Of a stretch of 64,000 nt of DNA, positions 23,709 through 31,561 are shown piece after piece. Within the stretch, counting starts at the first letter, position 1, and every line of letters starts with the position of its first letter. The notes beneath the pieces are model-generated. The model was not told the DNA's origin, ran no database searches, and saw only the letters and a program-made list of their open reading frames with translations. The stretch comes from a virus. Position numbers and translations under genes: made by a program. The stretch spans positions 1-64,000 of the IMG/VR virus record IMGVR_UViG_3300025759_000075; one strand, given 5' to 3'.

Positions 23709-25787
23709 ATGGCGACCATTCGACCAGACGACCTTCCTGCCGCCTCTACGGTAAGCAACACCGACGCGTTTGTAGTAGACCGGGGTAGTGCAGTCCAAAA
23801 GGCTACGCCTTCGCAGATCGTCGATGCAGCAACCCCTCTCGCTTCACAAGCTGAGGCTGAGGCTGGAACAGACAATGCCAAGCGCGTCACCCCTTTGCGG
23901 GTTAAGCAGGCTATCGATGCGATTGGTATCTCTGCGGATTCGCTGGCAGCTGGATTAGCCACCAAGGCTGACGCAGCCGCGACCACTGCCGCCCTTTCGG
24001 TAAAAGTCACCGCAACAGCGGCAAAAAGCGACGTTGCCAACCTCGGCGCATCCGGCCCTCGCACGGTCACGCTTGGCGGCGATAACTTCGACCGTTCATC
24101 CAGCGACCTTTCTGCATGGGTCGATCGAGATCCTACGAACAGCGTAATCATCCCCTTTGCCAGCGACACCACGGGCGCATCGGGCGGTTATGTTCGCAGG
24201 GGTCCGTGGGCGCTTGGGACCGTCTATGCAACATGGTTCGGGTTTGTGGCCGACAGCACGGGCGCGGCAGGCAACGGAACGGATAACACTGCTGCACTTC
24301 AGGCCGCCATTGATTTTGTGTGTCCTTTTATCTGGCAGGGCGGAACCCGCGCAACCGAATTGCAGGGAAGCTTTTCGGGTGAGGTAATCCTGCCCAAAGG
24401 CATCGGGCGCATCACCGACAAGATCAAGCTTGCTCCAAACCTTTCCCTTCGCGGGCAGGGATGTGCAAACGACTGGACAGTCCGCACGGGTATTGCAGGG
24501 GTAGCATCTGGCACCGAGCGCATGGGTAGCGCACTGTTCTGCGATATCAACGATTTTACCACATACGCTCTCGACACATGCCCTTACGATAATACAGGCG
24601 TTCGCCTCGACGACACTACGGTAGAGGGTGGAGACAGCTCAAGCGGACTCAAGACGCAGGTTTCGAACGTCCAGATTTCCGCCCTGACGATTTACGGCAA
24701 CTGGACGTGCAAGGGCGTGAACCTCGCGGGCGCGGAAAGCTGCAAGATCGCAAGCGACGTGCTTATTCGCGGATTTACAGTAGGCGTGCGATGTTCTGCG
24801 ACATGGTACGCTAAAATCTACTGCCGCATCCTTCACAATTGGCGCGGTCTCATCGGCTATCTGTCGGGCACGGATATTGATATTTCCGGCGCTTCGTTCT
24901 GGAAGCCTGTCGAGGCTCCTGTCTACGATCCTGCGGTTAGTGGGTATGACGGCACCGAACCGACGATCGATGCTTGGTGGACGGCAGCGGCCCTGAAGCG
25001 CACCGCGCATATCTTCAACTTCTACTGCAACATTACGGGCACGAATGTCGGCGCCGAGCTTGGCGATGTGATGTTCATGTCGAAGAACGGCGTTGCCAAC
25101 CTCACCGGGATTTACACCGAAGGCGCAACCTTCACGACCATATTCACCGAAGGCCCGGACCAGCAGAACGAGTTCTACCAGTTCGATACGACAGTTTCGG
25201 CCAGTGTGCCGCTGCTCTATTCGAAGAATGCGCGCATTCAGGTCGATGTAGCCCACCACAACAACCAGAACGGATATTCTGCGGTTATCGGCGATCTGGT
25301 CAACTCGATCGGCTACGAAGGCTTGCCCGTCCTTAATGGGGTCAAGCTGACCGGCTCGGACGTGTTTACCGATCCGAGCATCGCTTATGGCGGGTTGCGT
25401 CAGTATCAAGGGCCATGGTCGCCCGTTCCCAAGTTCGGCGGCACGGCAGGGGATAGCGGGAGCGGCACGAAAACAGGCCGCTGGGTGCGCATCGGCAACA
25501 CGGTGACTGTGTGGGGCTACGTCACGATCCAGACGCTCAACGGCGCTGCATCGGGCGCGTTCACCATCGATGGCCTGCCCTTTGTAATCCGCAACGTTTT
25601 TGGTCTCGACTCCTGTGCCGATGTTGCTTTCTCTTTCGGCACGCCGGCTCTCACAAAAGGACGCGGGGAAGCTGGCGGATATGCTATCAAGTTCGATGGC
25701 ATCACGAAAACCGGCTTTTCCAGCGGTGCTGACATTCGTTTCCAGATGACCTATGAAACGACAGAACTAGGCCCATGGGGATGGTAA
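23709..25787 (+). CDS. Tailspike, pectate-lyase-like beta helix
   Basis: 692 residues. The N-terminal anchor (residues 1-120) has phage-fibre repeats (DAFVVDRGSAVQKATPSQI). The middle begins with GFVADSTGAAGNGTDNTAALQAAIDF, the hallmark entry to pectate-lyase-type parallel beta helices, and continues with short repeated strands. The C-terminus (WVRIGNTVTVWGYVTI) looks like a trimerisation or lectin-like domain. It probably binds or degrades host surface polysaccharide. Its start is two bases after the collar gene. Confidence 0.75.
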   Translation: MATIRPDDLPAASTVSNTDAFVVDRGSAVQKATPSQIVDAATPLASQAEAEAGTDNAKRVTPLRVKQAIDAIGISADSLAAGLATKADAAATTAALSVKVTATAAKSDVANLGASGPRTVTLGGDNFDRSSSDLSAWVDRDPTNSVIIPFASDTTGASGGYVRRGPWALGTVYATWFGFVADSTGAAGNGTDNTAALQAAIDFVCPFIWQGGTRATELQGSFSGEVILPKGIGRITDKIKLAPNLSLRGQGCANDWTVRTGIAGVASGTERMGSALFCDINDFTTYALDTCPYDNTGVRLDDTTVEGGDSSSGLKTQVSNVQISALTIYGNWTCKGVNLAGAESCKIASDVLIRGFTVGVRCSATWYAKIYCRILHNWRGLIGYLSGTDIDISGASFWKPVEAPVYDPAVSGYDGTEPTIDAWWTAAALKRTAHIFNFYCNITGTNVGAELGDVMFMSKNGVANLTGIYTEGATFTTIFTEGPDQQNEFYQFDTTVSASVPLLYSKNARIQVDVAHHNNQNGYSAVIGDLVNSIGYEGLPVLNGVKLTGSDVFTDPSIAYGGLRQYQGPWSPVPKFGGTAGDSGSGTKTGRWVRIGNTVTVWGYVTIQTLNGAASGAFTIDGLPFVIRNVFGLDSCADVAFSFGTPALTKGRGEAGGYAIKFDGITKTGFSSGADIRFQMTYETTELGPWGW

Positions 25788-25897
25788 TGCAGAAGCCCAA
25801 ACCTACGACGCATAATTACATGGAGTGCGGTGGTCCGCCTCCTGAAGAACGGTATTGGGAAAAGGACAAGCCCAAACCGCGTAAGGCACGCAAGTGA
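25787..25897 (+). CDS. Very small Pro/Lys-rich protein, 36 residues
   Basis: TAATG overlap with the tailspike stop. Sequence MQKPKPTTHNYMECGGPPPEERYWEKDKPKPRKARK. Probably a small accessory, function unknown. Confidence 0.5.
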   Translation: MQKPKPTTHNYMECGGPPPEERYWEKDKPKPRKARK

Positions 25898-25986
25898 AAA
25901 CTGTTCTCGCCGCTATCGGTCTGCTATGGATCGTGAGTAGCCTGGAGCGTCACCGACGTTTCTGGGCTGCGGCAAGACTTTGGTAA
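25894..25986 (+). CDS. Very small membrane peptide, 30 residues
   Basis: GTG start overlapping the previous TGA (GTGA). It has one short hydrophobic helix (TVLAAIGLLWIVSSL) followed by a basic tail. It sits at the start of the lysis region. A lysis regulator is conceivable but unproven. Confidence 0.45.
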   Translation: MKTVLAAIGLLWIVSSLERHRRFWAAARLW

Positions 25987-25998
25987 AGGAAACACATT

Positions 25999-26115
25999 AT
26001 GGCCCTGCCACCGCCTCCACCGCCACCCGCTCCCCCGAGCCCGCCAGATATCCCCGAGGGTCGCAGCGTGAAGAACCCGAAAACCAAAAAGACCAAGAAG
26101 TCCAAGAAGGACTGA
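25999..26115 (+). CDS. Proline-run, lysine-tail small protein, 38 residues
   Basis: ATG preceded by AAAGGAAACAC. Seven consecutive prolines, then PPAPPSPP and a tail TKKTKKSKKD. Low-complexity, possibly disordered. No known function. Confidence 0.5.
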   Translation: MALPPPPPPPAPPSPPDIPEGRSVKNPKTKKTKKSKKD

Positions 26116-26116
26116 C

Positions 26117-26560
26117 ATGATCGAGGCGCTGACATACGCGTCTTACGTTGCCTTAGCCCTTGCTGCATGGACCGCTTTCCAAGGTGGACCGTCAGCAGGG
26201 GCTTTGGTTGCGAGTAACGTTGTGGCGCGCCTTGTCTACACGATTGGCCTGCCGGTGACGTACGACCTCCTTTTCATCTTAGACATTCTAGTGATCGTTT
26301 TCATCTACGCAGGCATGGTGCGCAGAGGGCGCCCGCTACTGAGGGAGGCGGCAATCATCCTGCTGTTCCCGATAGCATGGCGGTTTTACTGGTTGCCGGC
26401 TGAAGAACAGTACGTTGCTTTTTGCGTGATAACGTCTGTCGTGATAGTACAACTTATGCTGACGCTTCCTTTGATGACAATACGTTACCGGGCATTAAAG
26501 GCGTTGGGTCGCAATGGGCCGATGATCGAACCGTCACGGCTGGAGAAAACGCATGCCTGA
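26117..26560 (+). CDS. Multi-pass membrane protein of the lysis region
   Basis: 147 residues with about four hydrophobic segments: YVALALAAWTAF, LLFILDILVIVFIYAGM, EAAIILLFPIAWRFYWL and FCVITSVVIVQLMLTLPLM. It precedes a second membrane protein and the lysozyme, so it may be a holin or holin partner, but topology alone does not prove this. No copy B counterpart is in the window. Confidence 0.55.
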   Translation: MIEALTYASYVALALAAWTAFQGGPSAGALVASNVVARLVYTIGLPVTYDLLFILDILVIVFIYAGMVRRGRPLLREAAIILLFPIAWRFYWLPAEEQYVAFCVITSVVIVQLMLTLPLMTIRYRALKALGRNGPMIEPSRLEKTHA

Positions 26561-26873
26561 CGGGAATGATCTACAAAGGGAAATAGTATTTCGCGGGATG
26601 GCCGAGCAGCTTCTTGAGCAATGGGAAGCGAAGCAGTCAGCCAAGAAAAGCCCTTTCAACCTTACCAATCTAACAAGCATCATGGCCCTGCTGATTTCGG
26701 TGGGGACGTTGATCTGGCAATCGGCCATTACGACCGATCGGGTGGAGCGCAACACATCGCGGCTGGAAAAGCTTGAACAAAGCAATCTGACGGCAGACTT
26801 TGCGCGCTTGGAGGCAAAGGTGGATCTGCTGCTTGAGGACAGGGCTCGCAACATAAACACGGGAGTAAGGTGA
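26553..26873 (+). CDS. Membrane-anchored coiled-coil protein (holin-like/XhlA-like)
   Basis: 106 residues: helical cytoplasmic N-terminus, one membrane segment (LTSIMALLISVGTLIW), and a C-terminal coiled coil (VERNTSRLEKLEQSN, then FARLEAKVDLLLED). The layout resembles haemolysin XhlA or pinholin-associated proteins next to endolysins. Overlaps the previous gene by 8 bases. Confidence 0.5.
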   Translation: MPDGNDLQREIVFRGMAEQLLEQWEAKQSAKKSPFNLTNLTSIMALLISVGTLIWQSAITTDRVERNTSRLEKLEQSNLTADFARLEAKVDLLLEDRARNINTGVR

Positions 26874-26874
26874 C

Positions 26875-27444
26875 GTGGACAGAAAGCCGATATTTGATGA
26901 ATTACGCGCCATTCTTGGACGTGGTCTGACGCAAGCCGAAGTCGATAGCATGGACACTGCTATAGACGCCGCTGAAGGCATTATCGTGGTTCGGCCACCC
27001 AAACCCAAGGGCCGCCAGATAAACGCAGCAGGCGAGCGTCTGATCAAGTCCTTTGAGGGATTGGAGTTGGAAGCCTATCCAGACCCCGGGACAGGCGGTG
27101 AGCCGTGGACTATCGGATGGGGGCATACGGGCGGCGTGAGCCGTGGAGATCGCGTCACGGAAGAAGAAGCCGATGATCTGTTCGACAACGACACCGATCG
27201 CTTTGAAGCTGCTGTAGAACGCTTGGCACCCAAGGCCACTGACAACCAGTTCGCGGCGCTTGTCTCGTTTGCCTACAATCTGGGTGAAGGCAATCTGGAA
27301 AAGTCCACGCTGCTGAAGAAGCACAACGCGGGTGACTATGCAGGTGCGGCCAAAGAATTTCCCAGATGGAACCGCGCAAATGGCAAGGTTATGCGCGGCC
27401 TGACCCGCCGTCGTGAAGCCGAGCGCAAGCTGTATCTGTCATGA
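26875..27444 (+). CDS. Endolysin, GH24 lysozyme
   Basis: 189 residues from GTG 26875. An N-terminal extension of about 50 residues (RAILGRGLTQAEVDSMDTAI) is common in alphaproteobacterial phage lysozymes. The T4-type catalytic triad is visible as E61 (SFEG), D70 (YPDP) and T79 (WTIGWGHT), followed by FAALVSFAYNLG. It cuts peptidoglycan between MurNAc and GlcNAc. No signal peptide, so a holin must release it. The stop overlaps the next ATG. Confidence 0.9.
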   Translation: MDRKPIFDELRAILGRGLTQAEVDSMDTAIDAAEGIIVVRPPKPKGRQINAAGERLIKSFEGLELEAYPDPGTGGEPWTIGWGHTGGVSRGDRVTEEEADDLFDNDTDRFEAAVERLAPKATDNQFAALVSFAYNLGEGNLEKSTLLKKHNAGDYAGAAKEFPRWNRANGKVMRGLTRRREAERKLYLS

Positions 27445-27851
27445 CGATCCGCAACTCGATCCGCACATGGGCACTGGTCGCCGTATTTGTGAGCAGCCTT
27501 TTCACAATCGGCGCGGCGCTATGGATTATCAAGATCCTGTCGGCGCGGAATTGGTGTGCGGATATGCTTGGCGCATCGAAGTACGTGGACGGTCGGCCTG
27601 ACTTCGCGGTCATGGCATGCAAGGAACTGGCGCTTCAGAACGCCGACAAGCTTGGCGATGCCCTGACAATCGCGATGGGCGTCCAGGCTGTCGCGCTGCT
27701 TGTGCTGGTGGTAATCGTGCTTGCAGGCGGTCGCTTGTCATTCAAGGCGGGCAAAGAAGGCGTATCAGCCAACATGTCACGTGAAGAAGCGGCGCAACAG
27801 GTGGCGGATGCCGCCGAGAATGAGGCGCGCGAGATTTCAGGTGATCGCTAA
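27441..27851 (+). CDS. Two-pass membrane protein, possible holin
   Basis: 136 residues with two membrane segments (WALVAVFVSSLFTIGAALWII and VQAVALLVLVVIVLAGG) separated by a loop with two cysteines, and a charged C-terminal tail (EEAAQQVADAAENEARE). Directly coupled to the lysozyme by ATGA. A holin or antiholin role is plausible from context. Confidence 0.5.
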   Translation: MTIRNSIRTWALVAVFVSSLFTIGAALWIIKILSARNWCADMLGASKYVDGRPDFAVMACKELALQNADKLGDALTIAMGVQAVALLVLVVIVLAGGRLSFKAGKEGVSANMSREEAAQQVADAAENEAREISGDR

Positions 27852-27957
27852 AACCATTTCGCGCCGGATACGAACTAGGCTATGGTACGCCGCCCCAGTG
27901 ATAGGGCTGGCCTTGGGCTGTCTTGGGTATGCGATTTATATAGGAGTGACGGGATGA
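27841..27957 (+). CDS. Small single-pass membrane protein, 38 residues
   Basis: GTG start overlapping the previous gene. Basic N-terminus (KTISRRIRTRLWY) and one hydrophobic helix (APVIGLALGCLGYAIYIGV). It overlaps the next ATG by four bases. Possibly a lysis accessory. Confidence 0.45.
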   Translation: MIAKTISRRIRTRLWYAAPVIGLALGCLGYAIYIGVTG

Positions 27958-28325
27958 TTAAGGCTTTCTTCGGTCCCATCGTGAACCGTATCTTCGCAGG
28001 CGTCGTTTTCGCGCTGCTTGCCGCTCTCGGCATTGCCCTGTGGTCGAATGCGGCCAAGGATCGCGAGAATGACCGCCTCCGCAACACTCTCGCAGTCTCG
28101 GAAGCACAGCACAGCGTAACAGCAGCGTCTCTGGATGCCCTGACGCGCCGGATGCAGCAGCTTGTCGATGAAGGCAAGCTACGCCAGAGCCTTTTGGAAG
28201 ACGCCATGAAGGACGCGGAAGCGGAAGCGGAAGACTTGCAGGACGAAGCCGATGCACTGCGCAAGGAAGGCGTGGTCGATCAGTGTGTGACGCCAGCTGG
28301 GGTGCTGCGCTCGAAAGGGCTTTAG
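27954..28325 (+). CDS. Inner-membrane spanin subunit (Rz-like)
   Basis: 123 residues: N-terminal membrane anchor (IFAGVVFALLAALGIALWS) and a periplasmic coiled coil (ENDRLRNTLAVSEAQ, then EDAMKDAEAEAEDLQDEADALRKE). This is the i-spanin layout. The partner lipoprotein is at 28438. Together they would fuse inner and outer membranes in the last lysis step. The two genes are separated, not nested as in lambda. Confidence 0.7.
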   Translation: MIKAFFGPIVNRIFAGVVFALLAALGIALWSNAAKDRENDRLRNTLAVSEAQHSVTAASLDALTRRMQQLVDEGKLRQSLLEDAMKDAEAEAEDLQDEADALRKEGVVDQCVTPAGVLRSKGL

Positions 28326-28330
28326 GGGTG

Positions 28331-28423
28331 CTGCGGTTCTTGGTGGGATTCGAACCCACGGCGGGGGCTTCTAACCCCTGCGGAATCAAACCTGCCTTAG
28401 ACCACTCAGCCACAAGGCCGCAG
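28331..28423 (-). tRNA. tRNA-like sequence, class II (Ser/Leu-like), probably degenerate
   Basis: On the minus strand the D-arm reads GGCTGAGTGGTCTAAGGC and the T-arm GTGGG-TTCGAAT-CCCAC, both canonical. The acceptor ends pair as TGCGG/CCGCA and CTTG/CAAG around an internal loop. The anticodon arm is abnormal. One fold gives loop TTTGATT (anticodon TGA, Ser) on a short stem plus a GGGG-TTAGAAG-CCCC variable arm. Another uses the latter as anticodon arm (AGA, Ser) with an insertion. No CCA is encoded. It lies antisense between the two spanin genes. Confidence 0.5.
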
Positions 28424-28437
28424 CAAGGAGAAACTAG

Positions 28438-28707
28438 ATGAAACGCATTGCCATCGCAAGCCTGTTATTGCTTTCCGCCTGCAACCATCCGCAGCCGGGG
28501 ATTTCCGTGCGTACTGTGGAGGTCCCGGTTCCTCAGCCTTGTTTAAAATCAGCGGATATTCCTCCCGAACCAGCCCAAGTAGGCGACCAGCTAACCGGCA
28601 ATGCCGCGTCCGACCTGCTTATCGTGGCTGCATCTGCTCTGGAATTGCGGGCTGCGGTGATCACCATGCGTGCAGCCCTTATGGCTTGTGCGAGTGATGG
28701 GGGTTAG
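28438..28707 (+). CDS. Outer-membrane lipoprotein spanin subunit (Rz1-like)
   Basis: 89 residues. A lipoprotein signal peptide (RIAIASLLLLSACNH) has a lipobox LSAC. The mature part has the Pro-rich o-spanin style VEVPVPQPCLKSADIPPEP. AAGGAGAAACTAG precedes the ATG. It pairs with the i-spanin at 27954. Its end overlaps the first leftward gene by 29 bases on the opposite strand. Confidence 0.75.
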   Translation: MKRIAIASLLLLSACNHPQPGISVRTVEVPVPQPCLKSADIPPEPAQVGDQLTGNAASDLLIVAASALELRAAVITMRAALMACASDGG

Positions 28708-28966
28708 GGGCAATATCGTAACCTTGCTCCACCAGCGCCCTAAGCACCGCCGACGCAGCAGCTTCGGAAGCCGCCTTGAACACATTGTCTGCCTGATCTT
28801 CAATATGTGTGCGGCTCAAGTATTCCTCTAGTGTGCTTGGACGGAAATCATCAGGCCCGTTATTGGCCCAATCCGTATGATCGGTATATTCTGAATTTGG
28901 CCAAGGAAAACTCTTGCGCGCGCCTTCTTCGATTGCCTTCGTGATTATCTCTTTCGGTGTCATCAT
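28679..28966 (-). CDS. Hypothetical protein, last leftward early gene
   Basis: 95 residues. It begins MMTPKEIITKAIEEGARKSF, helical, with a conserved-looking DDFRPSTLEEYLSRTHIED middle. The start is supported by GGAGAGGGT just upstream. It converges on and overlaps the o-spanin gene. No family recognised. Confidence 0.6.
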   Translation of the reverse strand: MMTPKEIITKAIEEGARKSFPWPNSEYTDHTDWANNGPDDFRPSTLEEYLSRTHIEDQADNVFKAASEAAASAVLRALVEQGYDIAPNPHHSHKP

Positions 28967-29006
28967 ACCCTCTCCCTACCATGCTTCAGAGATACCAGGA
29001 GCATGT

Positions 29007-29222
29007 CTATAACGTGCCGTGATGTGCCAAGGCCAAGCTGCTCGGCAATGCGGTGGGGGAGAGGGCGATTGCCACCTCGTCGGCAACGAATTTACTCACA
29101 GCCTTGGCTAAGGCGGCGTGGCTAGCGTCTTCCTTCGACTGCTCCCGAATTATCCGGAATGCGTCGATGTAGTGGTACTCTGGATTAAGCGCCTCCACGG
29201 CCTCGGAGTTGGCCTTGGTCAT
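29007..29222 (-). CDS. Small hypothetical protein, 71 residues
   Basis: Start ATG at 29222 has AAAGGATCGAGAG upstream and overlaps the previous stop (ATGA), so longer in-frame starts are rejected. Helical (YIDAFRIIREQSKEDASHAALAKAVSKFVADEVAIAL). Function unknown. Confidence 0.55.
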   Translation of the reverse strand: MTKANSEAVEALNPEYHYIDAFRIIREQSKEDASHAALAKAVSKFVADEVAIALSPTALPSSLALAHHGTL

Positions 29223-29362
29223 ACTCTCGATCCTTTGAATATCCGCGCAAACAGTCCGGGCCTCTCCATGGGCAGGATGCGCGCGTTGTAGTGGTAGCCG
29301 CCGCCAAAGTTCTGGCGAGGTGCGCACCTGTGGCTGCGTTCGTATGTGTGCGAGCGGGTCAT
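29219..29362 (-). CDS. Very small basic protein, 47 residues
   Basis: A short frame that links its neighbours by ATGA overlaps at both ends. Product MTRSHTYERSHRCAPRQNF followed by GGGYHYNARILPMERPGLFARIFKGSRV. The perfect coupling on both sides supports it. Function unknown. Confidence 0.5.
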   Translation of the reverse strand: MTRSHTYERSHRCAPRQNFGGGYHYNARILPMERPGLFARIFKGSRV

Positions 29363-29757
29363 TCGATCACCACCTTGACCGCGCCAGACTTTACGATGTC
29401 CACGATTTCGCGCTTAGTCAGGTTGTGGATGGCAGAGCGAATAGCCGCCGAAAGCGCATCTGCCTCCTTGCGGACGGCGCTGTTCAGTATCTGACGGGCT
29501 TCACTTGGGGGCCTTCCGTATCCGCCGAGATCGAACATGGTGAACGTGGATAGGTCGTCCAGAAGGCTCACTGCCTTGTCGTAGATTTTCTGGCCTGCGT
29601 CGTCGTCCAGTTTGGCGTTGGCGATGTCGGTGGCGAGAGAATAGCCTGCGTTCGTAATGATCCGCTCAGCGTTCTCTCTGGCATATCCACTTAGCCCAGA
29701 AAGGATGGCGTCCTTGATCTCGGCCTCATTGACATACTCCATGATGTCGATATCCAT
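29359..29757 (-). CDS. Hypothetical protein, 132 residues
   Basis: ATG 29757 lies 8 bases after GGGAG. It begins MDIDIMEYVNEAEIKDAILSG and is helical, acidic first and basic later (AAIRSAIHNLTKREIVDIVKSG). It has no recognisable family. Part of a tightly overlapped leftward operon. Confidence 0.6.
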   Translation of the reverse strand: MDIDIMEYVNEAEIKDAILSGLSGYARENAERIITNAGYSLATDIANAKLDDDAGQKIYDKAVSLLDDLSTFTMFDLGGYGRPPSEARQILNSAVRKEADALSAAIRSAIHNLTKREIVDIVKSGAVKVVIE

Positions 29758-29758
29758 C

Positions 29759-29947
29759 TCAAACACTCCCTGCCATTGATTGTGCGTCGTCCCATTCGGC
29801 GTTGAGATCCGCCCACCTCGCCTCGCCCATCCTGTCGCGTGCGTGGGCTATGTGCCGATCCAGGCTGTAGTTCGCCTCCCATTCGCGGGTGAGAACATCA
29901 CGCGCGGCATGGTCTTGCTGGCGGCTGAGTTGTGCTGTGCGGCTCAT
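29759..29947 (-). CDS. Small helical protein, 62 residues
   Basis: MSRTAQLSRQQDHAARDVL, then REWEANYSLDRHIAHARDRMGEARW. The chosen ATG overlaps the stop of the DUF3307 gene upstream. Function unknown. Confidence 0.5.
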   Translation of the reverse strand: MSRTAQLSRQQDHAARDVLTREWEANYSLDRHIAHARDRMGEARWADLNAEWDDAQSMAGSV

Positions 29948-30285
29948 GCGGGCACCGTGATAGCGAGGACAAGCCAAGCCCCTTTGCAGGCAAGATGAAT
30001 GGCCTGATCCTGATTGAAGGTAATCTTGCCGCGACACTTTGCGTCGTCAGTGAACCAGTGGATCGCCGCTTCAGCAAAGAACAGCCACCAGATGCCAGTA
30101 ATGAAGGCGACAAAAGCGCCATGGATCGCAACGTGTGCGCCAAGGGCTTGCCACCACGGAACACCGGGTATTGGCGTAGTGCGGTTCTTCGCTTTCGAAA
30201 GAAAATCACCTTGCAGCGGGTAGTCCGCTAAGGCGTGACCTGCGACAAGCGCGATTGCCATCATAGGTATGGTTTCAACTAGCAT
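29944..30285 (-). CDS. DUF3307-like membrane protein
   Basis: 113 residues with two to three membrane segments and the DUF3307 hallmark GHALADYPLQGDFLSKAKN near the N-terminus, plus HVAIHGAFVAFITG. DUF3307 proteins are common in phages and of unknown role. Encoded in the leftward operon with a short overlap on the upstream gene. Confidence 0.7.
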   Translation of the reverse strand: MLVETIPMMAIALVAGHALADYPLQGDFLSKAKNRTTPIPGVPWWQALGAHVAIHGAFVAFITGIWWLFFAEAAIHWFTDDAKCRGKITFNQDQAIHLACKGAWLVLAITVPA

Positions 30286-30730
30286 ATTCAGCCTCCAAGG
30301 CTTCTGCCGCCAAATCCCATACGCTGGCCGCTTTAGGGCAATACGCGTCGGGATTGCTCCGGCATTGATCGGCTCGCCAGCGGAAATCTTTAATCAGGCG
30401 CTTGCCCGCCTCCATCGCCTCATCCAGTTGAGCACGTAGGTCTGCTATCTCTGCCGTGAGGGTATCAACTTCATCCCGAGCCTCCCTCAGTACCGACCAA
30501 TGAACAGCTACGAATGTTTCGCTGGCTGAGAGGCCGTACATTCGACATTCCAAGGCGGGGACGATTTCTTGTCCGTTGAGGGCTGAAGTGAAGAACGGTA
30601 TAGGATGCTTGTAAGTCGGAGATTTCAGATATTCATCTGCCTCCCATGGCTCCGCCTTTGCCTCCACAACCTCCGGCACGTCCTTGGTCCTATCCATTAT
30701 GGGTTTCTCCTGTTCTACGGTTTTATCCAT
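30275..30730 (-). CDS. Coiled-coil hypothetical protein
   Basis: 151 residues from ATG 30730, which has AAAGGAAG upstream. A disordered acidic N-terminus precedes a coiled coil (REARDEVDTLTAEIADLRAQLDEAME, described in parts) and a C-terminal DFRWRADQCRSNPDAYCP with two cysteines. Function unknown. Confidence 0.6.
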   Translation of the reverse strand: MDKTVEQEKPIMDRTKDVPEVVEAKAEPWEADEYLKSPTYKHPIPFFTSALNGQEIVPALECRMYGLSASETFVAVHWSVLREARDEVDTLTAEIADLRAQLDEAMEAGKRLIKDFRWRADQCRSNPDAYCPKAASVWDLAAEALEAEYAS

Positions 30731-31028
30731 GGTTGCTTCCTTTGGGTTGGCGGGGGCGAAGCGCATCTTCTGCCGCTCGCATTCCGGCGATTTTGTCCTT
30801 CGCGAGCGCGGTCGCCATAATGTCCCGTAGGGCCTTGCGTTCAGCGATCTCTTCAGCGGTTAGAGGATTGCACCACTCACAACGGCGGGTGCAGAGACAC
30901 GTCCCCTCCCCCTCGTCATAGGTGTCGCACTGCCATTCCCACGAACAGCCATAGGTGAACCCTTCGCCGCCGCAGTTCGCGCAAGCGGGACCGTCGTAGT
31001 CCAGATCATCTAGGTCATGCTTGCTCAC
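30723..31028 (-). CDS. Cysteine-rich zinc-binding protein
   Basis: 101 residues from GTG 31028, which overlaps the DUF1643 stop. Several metal knuckles: CANCGGEG, CSWEWQC, CLCTRRCEWC. The C-terminal half is a basic helix. Probably a zinc protein that binds nucleic acid or protein, unassigned. Confidence 0.6.
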   Translation of the reverse strand: MSKHDLDDLDYDGPACANCGGEGFTYGCSWEWQCDTYDEGEGTCLCTRRCEWCNPLTAEEIAERKALRDIMATALAKDKIAGMRAAEDALRPRQPKGSNHG

Positions 31029-31561
31029 GACTTCTCCCCCTCCCCGCGCTCAGGCGGGTCCGTGCGATCGGGGGCGTCCCACGTTACCAACGGTGTTGCG
31101 TAGGGAAGCATGAGAGTATGACGGGGCTGGCCATCCTTGGCCGTGCCGAAGCACATTACAGGCTTGCCTGTTTCGAACATCATGGCGGCGACTTCCCGCC
31201 ACCGATTGCGAAGGCTCTTCGGCAACTTCGAGAGAGGCCCCCAGCACGGTATGAGAATATCCGCCTCGGCAAATATCTGGCGCAAATACTCGTCGTTTTC
31301 CGGCCCTACAGGATCCGCCGCAGTGCGCAGTTCACGAACGTCTTTTGCTCGGTAGGCGAACTTGTTAGCCTTGATGATGCGTGACCATCCCAGCACCTCG
31401 CCAAAGCCTAAGTCCTTGCGAATTGTCTGGTCATTCTCGACTGCATCGGCAGTGGATGGGTTCACGCCAACCAACGCAGCTACCGCCCCCCCACAAAGGG
31501 GGCGAACATCGCGATCAAGGCGAAGGCGGAACGTGCCGCACTCTGAAATAACTGCGCTCAC
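31025..31561 (-). CDS. DUF1643 protein
   Basis: 178 residues from GTG 31561. It has the DUF1643 pattern VGVNPSTADAVENDQTIRKD, then IIKANKFAYRAKDVRELRTA and ILIPCWG. The domain is widespread in phages and bacteria, with unknown activity, perhaps nucleotide- or base-related. Its last codons (DPPERGEGEKS) are a boundary repeat shared with the next upstream gene. Confidence 0.8.
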   Translation of the reverse strand: MSAVISECGTFRLRLDRDVRPLCGGAVAALVGVNPSTADAVENDQTIRKDLGFGEVLGWSRIIKANKFAYRAKDVRELRTAADPVGPENDEYLRQIFAEADILIPCWGPLSKLPKSLRNRWREVAAMMFETGKPVMCFGTAKDGQPRHTLMLPYATPLVTWDAPDRTDPPERGEGEKS

